64,000 bases of DNA. Source: Acidisoma sp. PAMC 29798 (GTDB lineage Bacteria; Pseudomonadota; Alphaproteobacteria; Acetobacterales; Acetobacteraceae). Made by a program: the position numbers and the translations under genes. The notes below the pieces were generated by a model. The model saw only the letters and a list, made by a program, of their open reading frames with translations, did not search any database and was not told where the DNA came from. Of the stretch, positions 44,290 through 54,448 are shown piece by piece. Location: positions 496,001-560,000 of the forward strand of contig NZ_CP126994.1 of NCBI RefSeq assembly GCF_030252425.1. Direction: 5' to 3'. Position 1 is the first letter of the stretch, and the number at the start of each line of letters is the position of its first letter.

Positions 44290-45852
44290 TCACGAACGCG
44301 TGGGCACCACTTTTGGGAATCGCGCCATCGCCTCAAGATCGTCGAGCTTCATGTGGTTGCGCATATACATCTGACTCGCGTCGCGCAGGGGCTGAAAATC
44401 CCACGACGTTTGATGGCCCTGCGACAGCGCTCCGTTCACGAAAATCCGCCGCTTCTGGCTTGCCAGAACATCGGCATGCAGCCGATCGAGATCCCAGCGC
44501 CCTGCCGCCTCTGCCCGCAGTGCGAGCAGCCGCGGGTCGTGCGGCGCCCGCGCGGCGATATTGTCCAGCTCATCGGGATCAACCGAAAGATCATAGAGCT
44601 GGTCAGGGTCCGTCGGGCAGTGGATGTACTTCAAGCGCGCGCGGCGGATCATGATCATCGGCGCCACCACACCCTCGGCGCAGTATTCGCCAAAGACGAC
44701 GCCGTCATCATCCTCGCCGTTGCAATAGGGCAAAAGGCTCCGCCCATCATGAGCGGTCGCATACGCGGCCTCGGCGCCATTCCGCGCCATTGCGCCGAGT
44801 GTCGGCAGGATGTCCACGAGCGAGACGGGCGCCGACACCCGGTGCGCCGCGAAACGGCCCGGCGCATGGACGATCAAGGGGATGCGCGATGCGCCCTCAT
44901 GAAAGCTCATCTTGAACCACAAGCCACGCTCACCGAGCATTTCGCCGTGATCGGCGATGACGATCACGATGGTGTCATCAACCAGTTTCGTCTCGGTCAG
45001 CGCGCCGACCAGAGCGCCGACGTGATCGTCAAAATAGGAAATGGCGGCGTAGTAGGCGTGGCGCGCGGCCCGCACCTGATCGTCGGTAATCTCCTGCAGG
45101 TCCTGGCCGCAAACATGGCGGAGGCGCGCGGCATGGGGATCATGGGCGGAAACGGATGCTGGCACGCGCGGCATGTCGATCTCCGCATCCGCGTAGCGTG
45201 ACCAATAGGGATCGGCCATGGTGAAGGGGTCGTGCGGATGCGTCATCGACACGATCATGCAGAAGGGCCGATCGTCGCTGTCGCGCGCGATGTCGTACAG
45301 CTTCTGCCGGGCGGCGAAGCCGACCTCCTCATCGAAATCCATCTGATTGGTGCGCACGCAAAGACCCGCCTGCGTCACGCTATCCATGGAATGGAACCAA
45401 TCTAGACGCTCCTTCGGGCGCGTCCAATCCGGCGTCCAGCCGAAATCGGCGGGATAGATGTCCGTCGTCAGCCGTTCCTCGAAGCCGTGCAACTGGTCGG
45501 GGCCGCAGAAGTGCATCTTGCCAGCGAGAATGGTGCGGTAACCGTCCGCGCGCAGGTAATGCGCGAAGGTCGGTGATTGGGACGGGAACTCCACCGCATT
45601 GTCATAGGCACCGGTGGCGGAGGGCAGGCGCCCCGACATCAACACGGCGCGGGACGGTGCGCAGAGCGGGCTGTTGCAATAGGCGGCATCGAAGACCACG
45701 CCCTCCCGCGCCAGGCGATCGAGATGCGGTGTCTTGGCAACCGGATTGCCGTAGGCGGGCAATGCCCCGGCCGTAAGCTGGTCGGCCATGAGGATGAGGA
45801 TGTTCGGCCTGGATGCCACAGGAGGTTCCGTGAGTTTGAGGGACACGCCCAT
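44290..45852 (-). CDS. betC: Choline-sulfatase (type I sulfatase)
   Basis: A 520-residue sulfatase. The formylglycine site NSPLCAPSRA (Cys67 region) is intact, with metal ligands in MADQL and ADHGEMLGERG. The C-terminal block TSWDFQPLRDASQMYMRNHMKLDDLE is characteristic of choline-sulfatases. It would release choline and sulfate from choline-O-sulfate. There is no signal peptide, in line with cytoplasmic BetC. No betA, betB, betI or choline transporter lies next to it. The ATG at 45852 is chosen; a GTG 36 bases inside is possible. Confidence 0.9.
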   Translation of the reverse strand: MGVSLKLTEPPVASRPNILILMADQLTAGALPAYGNPVAKTPHLDRLAREGVVFDAAYCNSPLCAPSRAVLMSGRLPSATGAYDNAVEFPSQSPTFAHYLRADGYRTILAGKMHFCGPDQLHGFEERLTTDIYPADFGWTPDWTRPKERLDWFHSMDSVTQAGLCVRTNQMDFDEEVGFAARQKLYDIARDSDDRPFCMIVSMTHPHDPFTMADPYWSRYADAEIDMPRVPASVSAHDPHAARLRHVCGQDLQEITDDQVRAARHAYYAAISYFDDHVGALVGALTETKLVDDTIVIVIADHGEMLGERGLWFKMSFHEGASRIPLIVHAPGRFAAHRVSAPVSLVDILPTLGAMARNGAEAAYATAHDGRSLLPYCNGEDDDGVVFGEYCAEGVVAPMIMIRRARLKYIHCPTDPDQLYDLSVDPDELDNIAARAPHDPRLLALRAEAAGRWDLDRLHADVLASQKRRIFVNGALSQGHQTSWDFQPLRDASQMYMRNHMKLDDLEAMARFPKVVPTRS

Positions 45853-45915
45853 CGGACGCTTCGTCAGGCGGAAACGCGCAGCCTATTCCGCCATCCGCTT
45901 TGGTCAATCGCGTCA

Positions 45916-48348
45916 TCAAAACGGTTGCAAAAGCCGATCGATGTAATCCAGCTCCGGCTGCGGGCGTGACCGGTCACCGGCGCGGGCGCGGAGATCTTGC
46001 AAGATCGCGCGCAGCCGTGCCTGGCTGGAGCCATCGGGCACGGCGATGTCCGAGCCGAGGCTGCTTCCGTGGCCGGTGGGAAGCGGTCTGCCGAAGGGGT
46101 CGGTGCCGCTGTCACCCGGCAGCAATCCGTCTCCGGACGAGTCACCGGGCGCCTCGCCGCTCTGGCCATCGCCAATCATCATGGCGCCTTGGCCTGACTG
46201 CCGCGACAGCTTTTGCCCAAGCTGGTTCGCGGCTTGCTGCATGGCGGTCAGCGCCTGCTGCTGGGCCGCCGTCGCCGCGCCGTCCTGGCCTTGATTGAGC
46301 TGGCGCGTCGCTTCCCCCATCGACTGGCCTGCACCATCGACGGAAGTGCCGAGACGCGAGGACAGGCCATGCAGGGCGCGGCGAAGTGCATCCTGGGCCA
46401 CGCCGTCCCGCCGTTGGCCACTAGGGTCTGGAGTCTCAGAAGTCAGGCGGCGCGCGGAATGATCCATCAACGCGGACTGCTGCTTCATCATGCCCTGAAG
46501 CGCCGCCAGGTCCTTCATCGCCTGCTGGCGTGCCGCCTGCTGCGCGGGGTCAGGCTTGACGACGCGGGCCTGCTCCAGCGCCTGCAGCTCTTTCTCGAGG
46601 GCCGCGAGATGATCGCGCATGCCCTGGGCGTCGCCGGCGCGGGCGGCTGCTTCCATCGCCTGCATCTCCCGCGCGAGATCCGACAGGTCGAGCCGAGGCC
46701 CATTGGATGGCGCGCCGATGGCGCCGTTCTGCCGTTGCACCATCTGCATCAGGGTCGACAGGTGTTGCAGCACAGCCGCTTGCACGGCCTTCATCAATTG
46801 GGACAGTTGGCCCGCATCGGGTGATTTGGATTGTAGGGCCTGCTGCAAGGCATCCTGCGCCGCGCGCAGGGATTGGGCGGTATCGGCGGCGTCACCCTGC
46901 TCCAAATGCAAGGCGACCTGCCACAGCCGGTCGATCGCCTCGGCGACCGCCCCCGGTTGGAAATCGTCCACCAGCAACCAGCCGGTGGCCGCCAGCGGCA
47001 GCACGACAGACGCCGGCTTGCCGGCCTGGCTGACCTCGGCGGCGGTCTCCAGGACGGCATGAGCCGCCGCATCCCGCCCTTCAGACTCCTGAATGTTCGG
47101 CGCCATGACGAGGAATTTGCGAATGGCGATGACCCGACGCGCGAAGGGATCGGTAAAGGCCCGCTCCGGCAGGGTCATGACCAGCGGTGTCGTCGCGCCC
47201 TGCTGACCGAGCGCGTCCCGCGCGGTCAGTCTCAGCGTGACCGGCAGGCCCGCCCAGGGGTTTGCCGAGAGGTCGGAGACCTGAACGCCGGCGATGGTGG
47301 GTGTCGCGCTGTCCGGCAGGCTGAGTGTCTGAATCAGCGGCGGCGCATCGGGATGGGCCTGGAGGCGCGCCTCCATCATGGCGGAGGCGACGCCATAATC
47401 GTCCGTCGCCCGCCAGGGCAGGCGGAGGCTCGCGCTGGTGCCGTCGGGTCCCGGTGGTGCCGTGAAGGCGATGGTCGGCGGCGCGTCTGGGGCCACGGAT
47501 ATCTGCCAATGGGCGAGCCTCTGCCCGCCGCCGCGCAGCGTCAGCAGCCCGCTCTGCGTCAATGTGCTGTCGTGTTGGAAGCTGCTCGCGTCCAGAACCT
47601 GGAAGGCCTGGGCGTCCAGATGCGGTGGGCGTTGCACGCCCGACACCGTGACAGTCAGTCGCGACCCTGCCGGCACGCTGATTGTTCCCTGCGAGGCCGG
47701 CAGCAGCACTGGCGGCCGGCCGGTATAGGCCGGCGGCGTGATCCATGCCGTGACGGTCGGCGGCACGGAAGAGCCCCAGAACAGGCCGGTGTCGAGGGTG
47801 AAGGCACGGTCGAGCCGGCTGCGCGCGGCAGGTCCCGCGACGAAAACGGCAATGGCCAGCGCCACCAGCACCGTACCGCGCAGGGCGAAGCGGTCCCGCC
47901 CGCCAAGGCCCTGCGGCCATCCCAGGCGCAGTGTCCGCAGCGCCGCGACGCTCCGCGCGCGGTGAATGTCCCACAAGGCACGGGCGAAGGCATCGGTCTG
48001 CGCCGGCGTATCTTCCAGCGCGGCGATGGGGTCATGCGTCAGGCCCGAGGCGCGCTGGAGTCGCTGGCGGACCGCCGCGTCGTCTGGCCAGTGGAGCCGC
48101 CAAAGGCCGACCGCGAGCCAGATTGCGGCCATGACCAGATCGGTCACGAGCAGGGCGGTGTTGATCCGCGCCCCGAGACGCTGCGGCAGATCGAGCAAAG
48201 CCGCACAGAGATAGACACCGACAACGGCCAATGGCGCCCAGATCACGGGCCATAGCGCTTCGGTGATCAGCAGCAGCTTGGTCGCGCGCCGCCAGCGGGC
48301 GATGCGCCGCGTCAGGCGATCCTTCGGGCGGCGGTCAGCGCGTCCCAA
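45916..48348 (-). CDS. TIGR02302 family membrane protein (DUF4175)
   Basis: An 810-residue protein typical of alphaproteobacteria. Two or three N-terminal membrane spans (about 24-50, 62-84 and 153-172) are followed by a large region with an Ig-like part (about 195-400) and a long Gln/Ala-rich helical region (about 520-720). The C-terminus is glycine-rich. Its ATG overlaps the end of lysA by 14 bases, an arrangement common in this class. Function is unknown; an envelope role is likely from topology. Confidence 0.88.
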   Translation of the reverse strand: MGRADRRPKDRLTRRIARWRRATKLLLITEALWPVIWAPLAVVGVYLCAALLDLPQRLGARINTALLVTDLVMAAIWLAVGLWRLHWPDDAAVRQRLQRASGLTHDPIAALEDTPAQTDAFARALWDIHRARSVAALRTLRLGWPQGLGGRDRFALRGTVLVALAIAVFVAGPAARSRLDRAFTLDTGLFWGSSVPPTVTAWITPPAYTGRPPVLLPASQGTISVPAGSRLTVTVSGVQRPPHLDAQAFQVLDASSFQHDSTLTQSGLLTLRGGGQRLAHWQISVAPDAPPTIAFTAPPGPDGTSASLRLPWRATDDYGVASAMMEARLQAHPDAPPLIQTLSLPDSATPTIAGVQVSDLSANPWAGLPVTLRLTARDALGQQGATTPLVMTLPERAFTDPFARRVIAIRKFLVMAPNIQESEGRDAAAHAVLETAAEVSQAGKPASVVLPLAATGWLLVDDFQPGAVAEAIDRLWQVALHLEQGDAADTAQSLRAAQDALQQALQSKSPDAGQLSQLMKAVQAAVLQHLSTLMQMVQRQNGAIGAPSNGPRLDLSDLAREMQAMEAAARAGDAQGMRDHLAALEKELQALEQARVVKPDPAQQAARQQAMKDLAALQGMMKQQSALMDHSARRLTSETPDPSGQRRDGVAQDALRRALHGLSSRLGTSVDGAGQSMGEATRQLNQGQDGAATAAQQQALTAMQQAANQLGQKLSRQSGQGAMMIGDGQSGEAPGDSSGDGLLPGDSGTDPFGRPLPTGHGSSLGSDIAVPDGSSQARLRAILQDLRARAGDRSRPQPELDYIDRLLQPF

Positions 48349-49675
48349 AACGGGCCGGCACGATCTCCCGCGACCAGAGATCGGACATCTCCTGCCGGGG
48401 GCGGATCACGTCCCACTGCGACCCGTCCACCAAAGCGACGGTGGCCAGGGGGCGGGCATTATAGGTGGAACTCATCACCGCACCGTAAGCCCCGGCGTCG
48501 AGGATCGCCACCACGGCGTCAGCCTCCAGCGCCGCGATCACGCGGTCTTTGGCGAAGGTATCGCCGCTTTCGCAGACGGGTCCGACGATGTCGGCCGGTG
48601 TCGCGGGCGCGGCCATTCTGTCGGCAGCGACGGGCAGGATGCCGTGCCAGGCGTCATACATGGCCGGCCGCACGAGGTCGTTCATTGCAGCGTCCAGCAC
48701 CACGAAGCGGCGCTCCGCCGTCTGTTTCACCAGCACGACGGCGCTGAGCAGAACCCCGGCGGGTCCGACCAGCCAGCGCCCAGGCTCGACCATCAGGTCG
48801 AGGTCGAGGCCGCCGAGCGTCTCCGCCAGCGCCTGGGCAATCTCCGCCAGCGGCGCCGGTTGCTCGCCCTCATAGGGAATGCCGATACCCCCGCCGCAAT
48901 CGACGCGCGTCACTGTATGGCCGGCGGCCCGCAGGTCTCGCACCAACTCCGCGATGCGGGCATAGGCCGCACGAAACGGCGCGGCCGACAGGATCTGGCT
49001 GCCGATATGGGTTGCGAGCCCGACCGGATGCAGGCCGGGCAGGGAGCCAGCAAAGCCGTAGGCGGCAGCGGCCTCAGTCCAGGCGATGCCGAACTTATTG
49101 TCGGCCTTGCCGGTGGTGATCTTGGCATGGGTCGCTGCATCGACATCCGGGTTCACGCGCAGCGTGACGTCGATGGTCCGGCCCGCCGTGGCGGAGATGG
49201 CGGATAGCATCGCCAGTTCCTCGACGCTTTCGACGTTGATCTGGGCGATGCCTTCGGCGACGGCGAGACGAAGATCGGCCGCCGACTTTCCAACGCCCGA
49301 GAAGACGATGGCGCTAGGCGGAATGCCGGCCTTGAGGGCGCGCTGCAATTCGCCGGCGCTGACGACATCGGCGCCCACGCCCGCCTCGGCCATGACGGTG
49401 AGGACGGCAAGATGGTCGTTCGCCTTAACGGCGTAATGGATATGCGTGGCGCCGAGGCCGGCCTGATCGAAGGCATCCCGCAGCGCCGCCAACCGGGTGC
49501 GGATGGTGCCAGCGCCATAGACCCAGCAGGGCGTGCCGAGATCTTTGGCGATCACGGCGAGGGGCACGCCTTCCAGGCAAAGGCCGTCAACGGGGTCCAT
49601 GCGCAGATTCGGATGCGCCGCGATCAGGCTGGCGGCATCCGGCTCCTGGGCCAGGGAGACTTCAAAATCGGCCAT
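48335..49675 (-). CDS. lysA: Diaminopimelate decarboxylase
   Basis: The last enzyme of lysine synthesis, 446 residues, PLP-dependent, fold type III. The PLP lysine lies in HYAVKAND near residue 77; HIGSQI and DCGGGIGIPY bind phosphate; CESGDTFAKDR carries the catalytic cysteine. The start is the ATG at 49675, one base after the lptM-like stop; the longer frame overlaps that gene. The order argH - lptM - lysA is well known in proteobacteria. Confidence 0.96.
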   Translation of the reverse strand: MADFEVSLAQEPDAASLIAAHPNLRMDPVDGLCLEGVPLAVIAKDLGTPCWVYGAGTIRTRLAALRDAFDQAGLGATHIHYAVKANDHLAVLTVMAEAGVGADVVSAGELQRALKAGIPPSAIVFSGVGKSAADLRLAVAEGIAQINVESVEELAMLSAISATAGRTIDVTLRVNPDVDAATHAKITTGKADNKFGIAWTEAAAAYGFAGSLPGLHPVGLATHIGSQILSAAPFRAAYARIAELVRDLRAAGHTVTRVDCGGGIGIPYEGEQPAPLAEIAQALAETLGGLDLDLMVEPGRWLVGPAGVLLSAVVLVKQTAERRFVVLDAAMNDLVRPAMYDAWHGILPVAADRMAAPATPADIVGPVCESGDTFAKDRVIAALEADAVVAILDAGAYGAVMSSTYNARPLATVALVDGSQWDVIRPRQEMSDLWSREIVPARFGTR

Positions 49676-49676
49676 C

Positions 49677-49799
49677 TCAGTAAGACGGATAGGTGTGCGG
49701 ATAGGTGATGTCGCTCGCCGGTCCGGGCGGGGACGGCGCGCCGACCTTGCCGCAGGCGGCAAGCGCCAGCAGCGCGGCCAGGGCGAGAAGGCGGATCAC
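49677..49799 (-). CDS. lptM: LptM-like small lipoprotein
   Basis: A 40-residue lipoprotein starting with GTG, which overlaps the argH stop (GTGA). The signal sequence ends in LAAC and is followed by [12 protein letters not shown], resembling the CGxKGPL opening of LptM. In Escherichia coli LptM helps mature the lipopolysaccharide translocon LptDE. Size and position between argH and lysA support the call. It would need Lgt, encoded elsewhere in this window. Confidence 0.8.
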   Translation of the reverse strand: MIRLLALAALLALAACGKVGAPSPPGPASDITYPHTYPSY

Positions 49800-51253
49800 G
49801 CCACCAACTCCCTGTCCAGTGCGGTCAGCCATCGCGCGGCCTCCCGCGCGACATTCGCGGGCGCCGTGCCGCCATGGCTGGTGCGGGAGGAGACGGAGGC
49901 CGCGACGGTCAGCACGCCATAGACATCGGCGGTGATGCCGGGCTCGATCGATTGCATGGCCCCGAGGTCGAGCTGCGCGAGATCCACATCCCGCGCCTCG
50001 GCCAAAGCGACCAGCTTGCCGGTGACATGATGGGCCTGGCGGAAGGGCAGCTTCAGCGTGCGCACCAGCCAATCCGCAAGGTCGGTCGCGGTGGCGAAGC
50101 CCTGACCCGCCGCCACTTCCATGCGCGCCAGTTCCGGCATCAGGTCGCGCACCATGCCGGCAGTGGCGGCGAGCGCCAGGGCGAGCGCGTCTGCCGCTTC
50201 GAAAACCGGCTCCTTATCTTCCTGCATGTCCTTGCCGTAGGAGAGTGGCAGCCCCTTCATGACCGTGAGCAAGGCCACCAGCGAACCCGCGATACGCCCG
50301 GTCTTGGCGCGGACCAATTCGGCGGCATCCGGATTGCGCTTCTGCGGCATGATGGAACTGCCGGTGGTGAAGGCGTCCGACAGGCGGATGAAGCGGAAGG
50401 GTGCGCTGCACCAGATGACGATCTCCTCCGCGAAGCGCGACAGATGCACGGCGCAGATCGCGGCGGCACCCAGGAATTCCAGCGCGAAATCGCGGTCTGA
50501 GACGGAATCGATCGAATTGGCGGTCGGGCCATCGAAGCCGAGGGCGGCGGCGGTCTGGTGCCGGTCGATCGGGAAGGAGGTTCCGGCGAGGGCGGCGCCG
50601 CCCAGCGGGCATTCATTCAGCCGGCGGCGGCAATCGGCCAGCCGGCTGCGGTCGCGCGCCAGCATTTCGACGTAAGCGAGCAGATGATGACCGAAGGTCA
50701 CCGGCTGCGCGGTTTGCAGATGGGTGAAGCCCGGCATGGGGTGGGACGCATGCTCCGCCGCGCGCTGCGCCAGCGCGAGCATCAGATCCGCCATCTGGCC
50801 AGAGAGGCCGTCGATCGCGTCCCGCACCCACAGCTTGAAGTCAGTCGCGACCTGGTCGTTGCGGCTACGCGCCGTGTGGAGGCGGCGGCCGGCATCGCCG
50901 ATACGCTCGGTCAGCCGCGCCTCGATGTTCATGTGGATGTCTTCCAGCGCGACATCGAAGGGGAAGACCCCGGCCTCGATCTCCGCGCCGATGGCGGCCA
51001 GCCCCTCGATGATCGCGGCTTCGTCATCGGTGGAAAGCACACCAATTCCGGCCAGCATGGCTGCATGCGCGAGGGAGCCGCGAATATCCTGACGCCAAAT
51101 CCTTTTATCGAAGCCGATGGAGGCGTTAATGTCGCTCATGATCTGGGCGGGGCCCGCCGCAAAGCGGCCCCCCCAGCTTGCATTCGCGCCGGCGGAGCGG
51201 GTCTCGGCCGGCCGGGGCGTCTGAGCCGTAAGCGGCTGACTGCTGTCGTTCAA
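49796..51253 (-). CDS. argH: Argininosuccinate lyase
   Basis: The final step of arginine synthesis, cleaving argininosuccinate to arginine and fumarate. Family blocks are [10 protein letters not shown] near the N-terminus, [37 protein letters not shown] and the signature [18 protein letters not shown]. No ATG precedes SWGGRF. I choose the TTG at 51253 (485 residues), as the first ATG after it would lose conserved residues. This TTG overlaps the ribosome binding site of the divergent tlpA-like gene. Confidence 0.92.
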   Translation of the reverse strand: MNDSSQPLTAQTPRPAETRSAGANASWGGRFAAGPAQIMSDINASIGFDKRIWRQDIRGSLAHAAMLAGIGVLSTDDEAAIIEGLAAIGAEIEAGVFPFDVALEDIHMNIEARLTERIGDAGRRLHTARSRNDQVATDFKLWVRDAIDGLSGQMADLMLALAQRAAEHASHPMPGFTHLQTAQPVTFGHHLLAYVEMLARDRSRLADCRRRLNECPLGGAALAGTSFPIDRHQTAAALGFDGPTANSIDSVSDRDFALEFLGAAAICAVHLSRFAEEIVIWCSAPFRFIRLSDAFTTGSSIMPQKRNPDAAELVRAKTGRIAGSLVALLTVMKGLPLSYGKDMQEDKEPVFEAADALALALAATAGMVRDLMPELARMEVAAGQGFATATDLADWLVRTLKLPFRQAHHVTGKLVALAEARDVDLAQLDLGAMQSIEPGITADVYGVLTVAASVSSRTSHGGTAPANVAREAARWLTALDRELVA

Positions 51254-51266
51254 GGAGCGTATCCCA

Positions 51267-51887
51267 ATGAGCTTGAAGGTTTCGCGCCGCCGCGCGCTGG
51301 TCGCAGGCGCCACGGTAGCGGCCGGTGTCATCGGCGGCAACTCGTGGCCGAGCGCGGCCCATGCGCAGGACCTCGGCAACGCCCAGTCTATGGTGGCGAT
51401 CGACCCTGGCGTGACGCTGCCAGCGTTCAGGTTCTTCACCGCGAATAACACGGTACGAACGCTCGCGGACTATCGGGGGCGCGGCGTCGTGCTTAACCTT
51501 TGGGCAACCTGGTGCGGCCCTTGCGTGGCCGAACTGCCGACCATGGACCGGCTGGCCGCGACCCTCGCGCCGGACGGTATCGTGGTGCTGCCCGTCTCCT
51601 CCGATATCGGGGGGGCCGGCGCGGTGCGCGCCTTCTACGATAGCCACGACATCGAACATCTGCCGATCCTGCTCGATCCCGGCGGGGCCATCACCCAAGC
51701 CTGGCAGGTGCCCGGCATTCCGGTGACGGTGATTTTCGACCGTGAAGGCCATCCCCGCGCCCGCCTCGTCGGTGGCGCGGATTGGGGCACAGCCGAGGTC
51801 GCGGACCATGTGCGGTCGCTGTGCGGTCCGAACACCAAGAAGAGCCTCGACAACGCCCTGTCCAAAGCGGCGTCCGTCAAAATTTAG
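51267..51887 (+). CDS. TlpA-like periplasmic thiol:disulfide reductase
   Basis: A 206-residue thioredoxin-fold protein with the redox motif WATWCGPC near residue 82 and the cis-proline in [11 protein letters not shown]. The N-terminus ([15 protein letters not shown], ending in AHAQ) looks like a twin-arginine signal, so it acts in the periplasm. Relatives reduce partners in cytochrome c or oxidase assembly. AGGAG lies 10 bases before the ATG and overlaps the start of argH on the other strand. Confidence 0.9.
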   Translation: MSLKVSRRRALVAGATVAAGVIGGNSWPSAAHAQDLGNAQSMVAIDPGVTLPAFRFFTANNTVRTLADYRGRGVVLNLWATWCGPCVAELPTMDRLAATLAPDGIVVLPVSSDIGGAGAVRAFYDSHDIEHLPILLDPGGAITQAWQVPGIPVTVIFDREGHPRARLVGGADWGTAEVADHVRSLCGPNTKKSLDNALSKAASVKI

Positions 51888-51899
51888 GGCCGCAATGCC

Positions 51900-51929
51900 G
51901 TAGGGCGGAAAAGCGGAGCGTATTCCGCC
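51900..51929. repeat. GTAGGGCGGA-type inverted repeat
   Basis: A forward copy in the 43-base space between the convergent tlpA-like and mctP-like genes. It ends one base before the transporter stop codon, and its hairpin could act as terminator for both. Confidence 0.75.
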
Positions 51930-51930
51930 A

Positions 51931-53487
51931 CTAAAACCCGAAGCGTTCGGCCGGGTCGCGCGCGGTGGCCTCGGCCGAGCGCATGGCGTTCATGATGGCG
52001 GACAGAACCAGCGCCACGATCAGATTGACGATCAGCGCATAAAGCGCCGCGTATCCCGGCGCGATGAAGGCGCCCGGCAGATGCAGCGCGAAGGTCGCGC
52101 TCTTGAAGTGTGTCGAGGCCGCCATGGCGGTGCCGACGGCCATGCCGCAGGCCCACCCGAGCAGCAGCGCGCCGGGACGCAACCGCCAGCGCAGCAGGCC
52201 GAGCATCACCGCCGGCAGAGTCTGGATGATCCAGATGCCGCCGAGAAGCTGGAATTGGATCGCGGCCGTCGTTGGCAGCACCAGGATGAAGACCAGGGCG
52301 CCCAGCTTCACGACCAGCGAAACCAACTTCGCCATGCGCGATTCCTGCACGTCGGTGGCGCCGGGCTTGAGGAAGACCTTGTAGATGTCACGCGTGAAGA
52401 TATTGGCGGTCGCGATCGACATGATCGAGGCCGGCACCAAGGCGCCGATGGCGATGGCAGCGAAAGCCACGCCCGCGAACCAGGGTGGGAAGGCCGCCAG
52501 GATCAGCGCGGGCACGGCGAAGTTCGGGCCGTAGCGGTGGAAGCCGGCGGCATATTCGGGCGCATGGCCGACGCCGTAGCCGATCGCCATGAAGCCGAGC
52601 AGCGCGAGCAGGCCGAGGATGAAGGAGTAGGCTGGCAGCAGCGCGGCATTGCGCCGGATCACTCGGCCGCTGCTGGCGGCGAGAATGCCCGTCATGGAAT
52701 GGGGATACAGGAACAGCGCCAAGGCCGAGCCGAGGGCAAGGGTCGCATAGGCGCCGTAGCTGCCGAGGGTATTGGGCCCCGGCACCGGCAAGGTGAGCTT
52801 GGCGGCGGGGACGGCCGCGAAGATCTTGCCCCAGCCACCGAGATGCATCGGGATGATGACGGCGGCGGCAATCACCGTCGCGTAGATCAGCAGATCCTTT
52901 ACCACGGCGATGATCGCGGGCGCACGTAGCCCACTGGTATAGGTGAAGGCCGCCAGCACCACGAAGGCCACGAACAATGGCAGATCGGCCCAGAGGCCGG
53001 AGCCTTGCAGGCCGAGTGCCGCGATCACCACCTGCATGCCGACGAGTTGCAGGGCGATATAGGGCATGGTCGCGAGAATGCCGGTGACGGCGACAGCGAG
53101 GGACAGGGCCCGGCTGTCAAACCGGCCGCGCACGAATTCCGGTGCCGTCAGGTAGCCGTGGCGCGCACAGATGCGCCACAGGCGCGGGAACACGCTGTAG
53201 AGGATCGGATAGATCAGGATCGTATAGGGCACGGCGAAGAAGCCAATCGCCCCGACACTGTAGATCAGCGCAGGGACCGCGACGAAGGTATAGGCGGTAT
53301 AGAGATCGCCGCCGAGCAGGAACCAGGAGATCAGCGTTCCAAAGCGCCGGCCGCCGAGGCCCCATTCATGCAGGGTATCGAGATCGCCCCGGCGCCAGCG
53401 CGCACCCATGAAGCCGAGCACGGTCACTATGACGAACAGCACGAGGAAGACCGCCAGCGCCACAGGCTGCAGGGCCAGATCGGTCAT
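51931..53487 (-). CDS. mctP: Sodium:solute symporter, MctP-type monocarboxylate transporter
   Basis: A 518-residue inner-membrane symporter of the SSS family with about 13 hydrophobic segments. The N-terminal GARWRRGDLDTLHEWGLGGRRFGTLISWFLLGGDLYTAYTFVAVPAL and the core FLYPHSMTGILAA are typical of MctP/YhjB-like proteins. Known members take up lactate, pyruvate or alanine. The ATG at 53487 overlaps the DUF3311 stop by four bases; these two proteins are commonly paired. The substrate is inferred. Confidence 0.85.
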   Translation of the reverse strand: MTDLALQPVALAVFLVLFVIVTVLGFMGARWRRGDLDTLHEWGLGGRRFGTLISWFLLGGDLYTAYTFVAVPALIYSVGAIGFFAVPYTILIYPILYSVFPRLWRICARHGYLTAPEFVRGRFDSRALSLAVAVTGILATMPYIALQLVGMQVVIAALGLQGSGLWADLPLFVAFVVLAAFTYTSGLRAPAIIAVVKDLLIYATVIAAAVIIPMHLGGWGKIFAAVPAAKLTLPVPGPNTLGSYGAYATLALGSALALFLYPHSMTGILAASSGRVIRRNAALLPAYSFILGLLALLGFMAIGYGVGHAPEYAAGFHRYGPNFAVPALILAAFPPWFAGVAFAAIAIGALVPASIMSIATANIFTRDIYKVFLKPGATDVQESRMAKLVSLVVKLGALVFILVLPTTAAIQFQLLGGIWIIQTLPAVMLGLLRWRLRPGALLLGWACGMAVGTAMAASTHFKSATFALHLPGAFIAPGYAALYALIVNLIVALVLSAIMNAMRSAEATARDPAERFGF

Positions 53488-53723
53488 TGCCCGCTCTCCT
53501 CGTAGCCGGCGTCTTCCATGAGAAAGACGAAGCCGGTGATGAGGGCGGTGAGGAGCACCCACAGCATCTGGTACCAATAGAAGAACGGCCAGCCCCAGAG
53601 CGTCGGGCCGACATGGTCATAGAAAGGCAGCCAGACCACGGCCACGATCGGCAGGAGCAGCAGAAGGCGCCAGTATGTGGCACCCGAGCGCGGTGTTTTG
53701 GGCAAGAATTTCCTCCAGACCAC
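53484..53723 (-). CDS. DUF3311 small membrane protein
   Basis: A 79-residue protein with two hydrophobic segments (about 20-37 and 50-70) and the motif LPFYDHVGPTLWGWPFFYWYQMLW that defines DUF3311. It is the small partner encoded before SSS-type transporters and may stabilise or regulate the transporter. The four-base overlap with the transporter gene supports joint synthesis. Confidence 0.88.
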   Translation of the reverse strand: MVWRKFLPKTPRSGATYWRLLLLLPIVAVVWLPFYDHVGPTLWGWPFFYWYQMLWVLLTALITGFVFLMEDAGYEESGQ

Positions 53724-53784
53724 GCCTCTTCAGGGCGCGAGGTTTCCTACCAACTCCCGGCCGCATCGCGCAAATCGGTGGGGG

Positions 53785-54414
53785 TTATGACCGGTCGAGA
53801 ACCAGCTTCGTCCCGAAGCCCATGAAGGCCAGGCCGGCAACACGGTCGATCCAGCGGCGCCCACGCATGAAGGCATCGGCAAAACGCCGAATGGTCAGGA
53901 AGCGTGCAACGAGCCCCAGCCAACCAACGGCGATTGCGAACATCAGGCAGATTGCCGCGACACCGAGCATCGCCGGCGCGTGATGGGGCATGGTTGCGGC
54001 GAAGAGGCTCGATACGAACAGCGGCGCTTTCGGATTTGCGATATTCGTCAGCAGACCGAGACGAAAGGCGCGGATCTCCCGGTTGGGGCGGGCCTCTGCG
54101 GCCTCCGGTGCAGCCGGCTTCCAGCTTCCCGCGAAGAGGCGGACACCCAGGAACAGCAAATAGGCACCGCCGCCGACCTTCAGCGCGAGATAGAGCCATG
54201 GCGAGGCCACAAACAGGGCGTGAATGCCGAAGAAGCCCGCCGTCCCCCAGGTCGCGACGCCAGTGGCGATTCCCAAGGCGGCGCGCAGCGCGGTGCGGCG
54301 TCCATGGGCGATGGACAGGCGGGTAATGAGCAGAAAGTCCGGCCCAGGTGCCACCATGGCCGCGAGCCACAGGGCGGCGATCGTGCTCAGAACAACGAAG
54401 TAGTGGTGGACCAC
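53785..54414 (-). CDS. LysE/RhtB family amino acid exporter
   Basis: A 209-residue inner-membrane exporter with six hydrophobic segments. MVAPGPDFLLITRLSIAHGRRTALRAALGIATG is the LysE-family hallmark, and FRLGLLTNIANPKAPLFVSSLFA lies in the middle. Family members export basic amino acids, homoserine or threonine. It stands alone, followed at 53723 by the DUF3311 gene on the same strand. Confidence 0.92.
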   Translation of the reverse strand: MVHHYFVVLSTIAALWLAAMVAPGPDFLLITRLSIAHGRRTALRAALGIATGVATWGTAGFFGIHALFVASPWLYLALKVGGGAYLLFLGVRLFAGSWKPAAPEAAEARPNREIRAFRLGLLTNIANPKAPLFVSSLFAATMPHHAPAMLGVAAICLMFAIAVGWLGLVARFLTIRRFADAFMRGRRWIDRVAGLAFMGFGTKLVLDRS

Positions 54415-54448
54415 GGCCTTAGACCTTGCTGGGCGACGCGGCGAGGAT

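Noticed and set aside
46873-48255. A 460-codon plus-strand frame within the TIGR02302 gene
   Set aside because: Composition is that of an antisense shadow (rich in Arg, Gln and Gly), and the minus-strand protein has membrane spans and family features.
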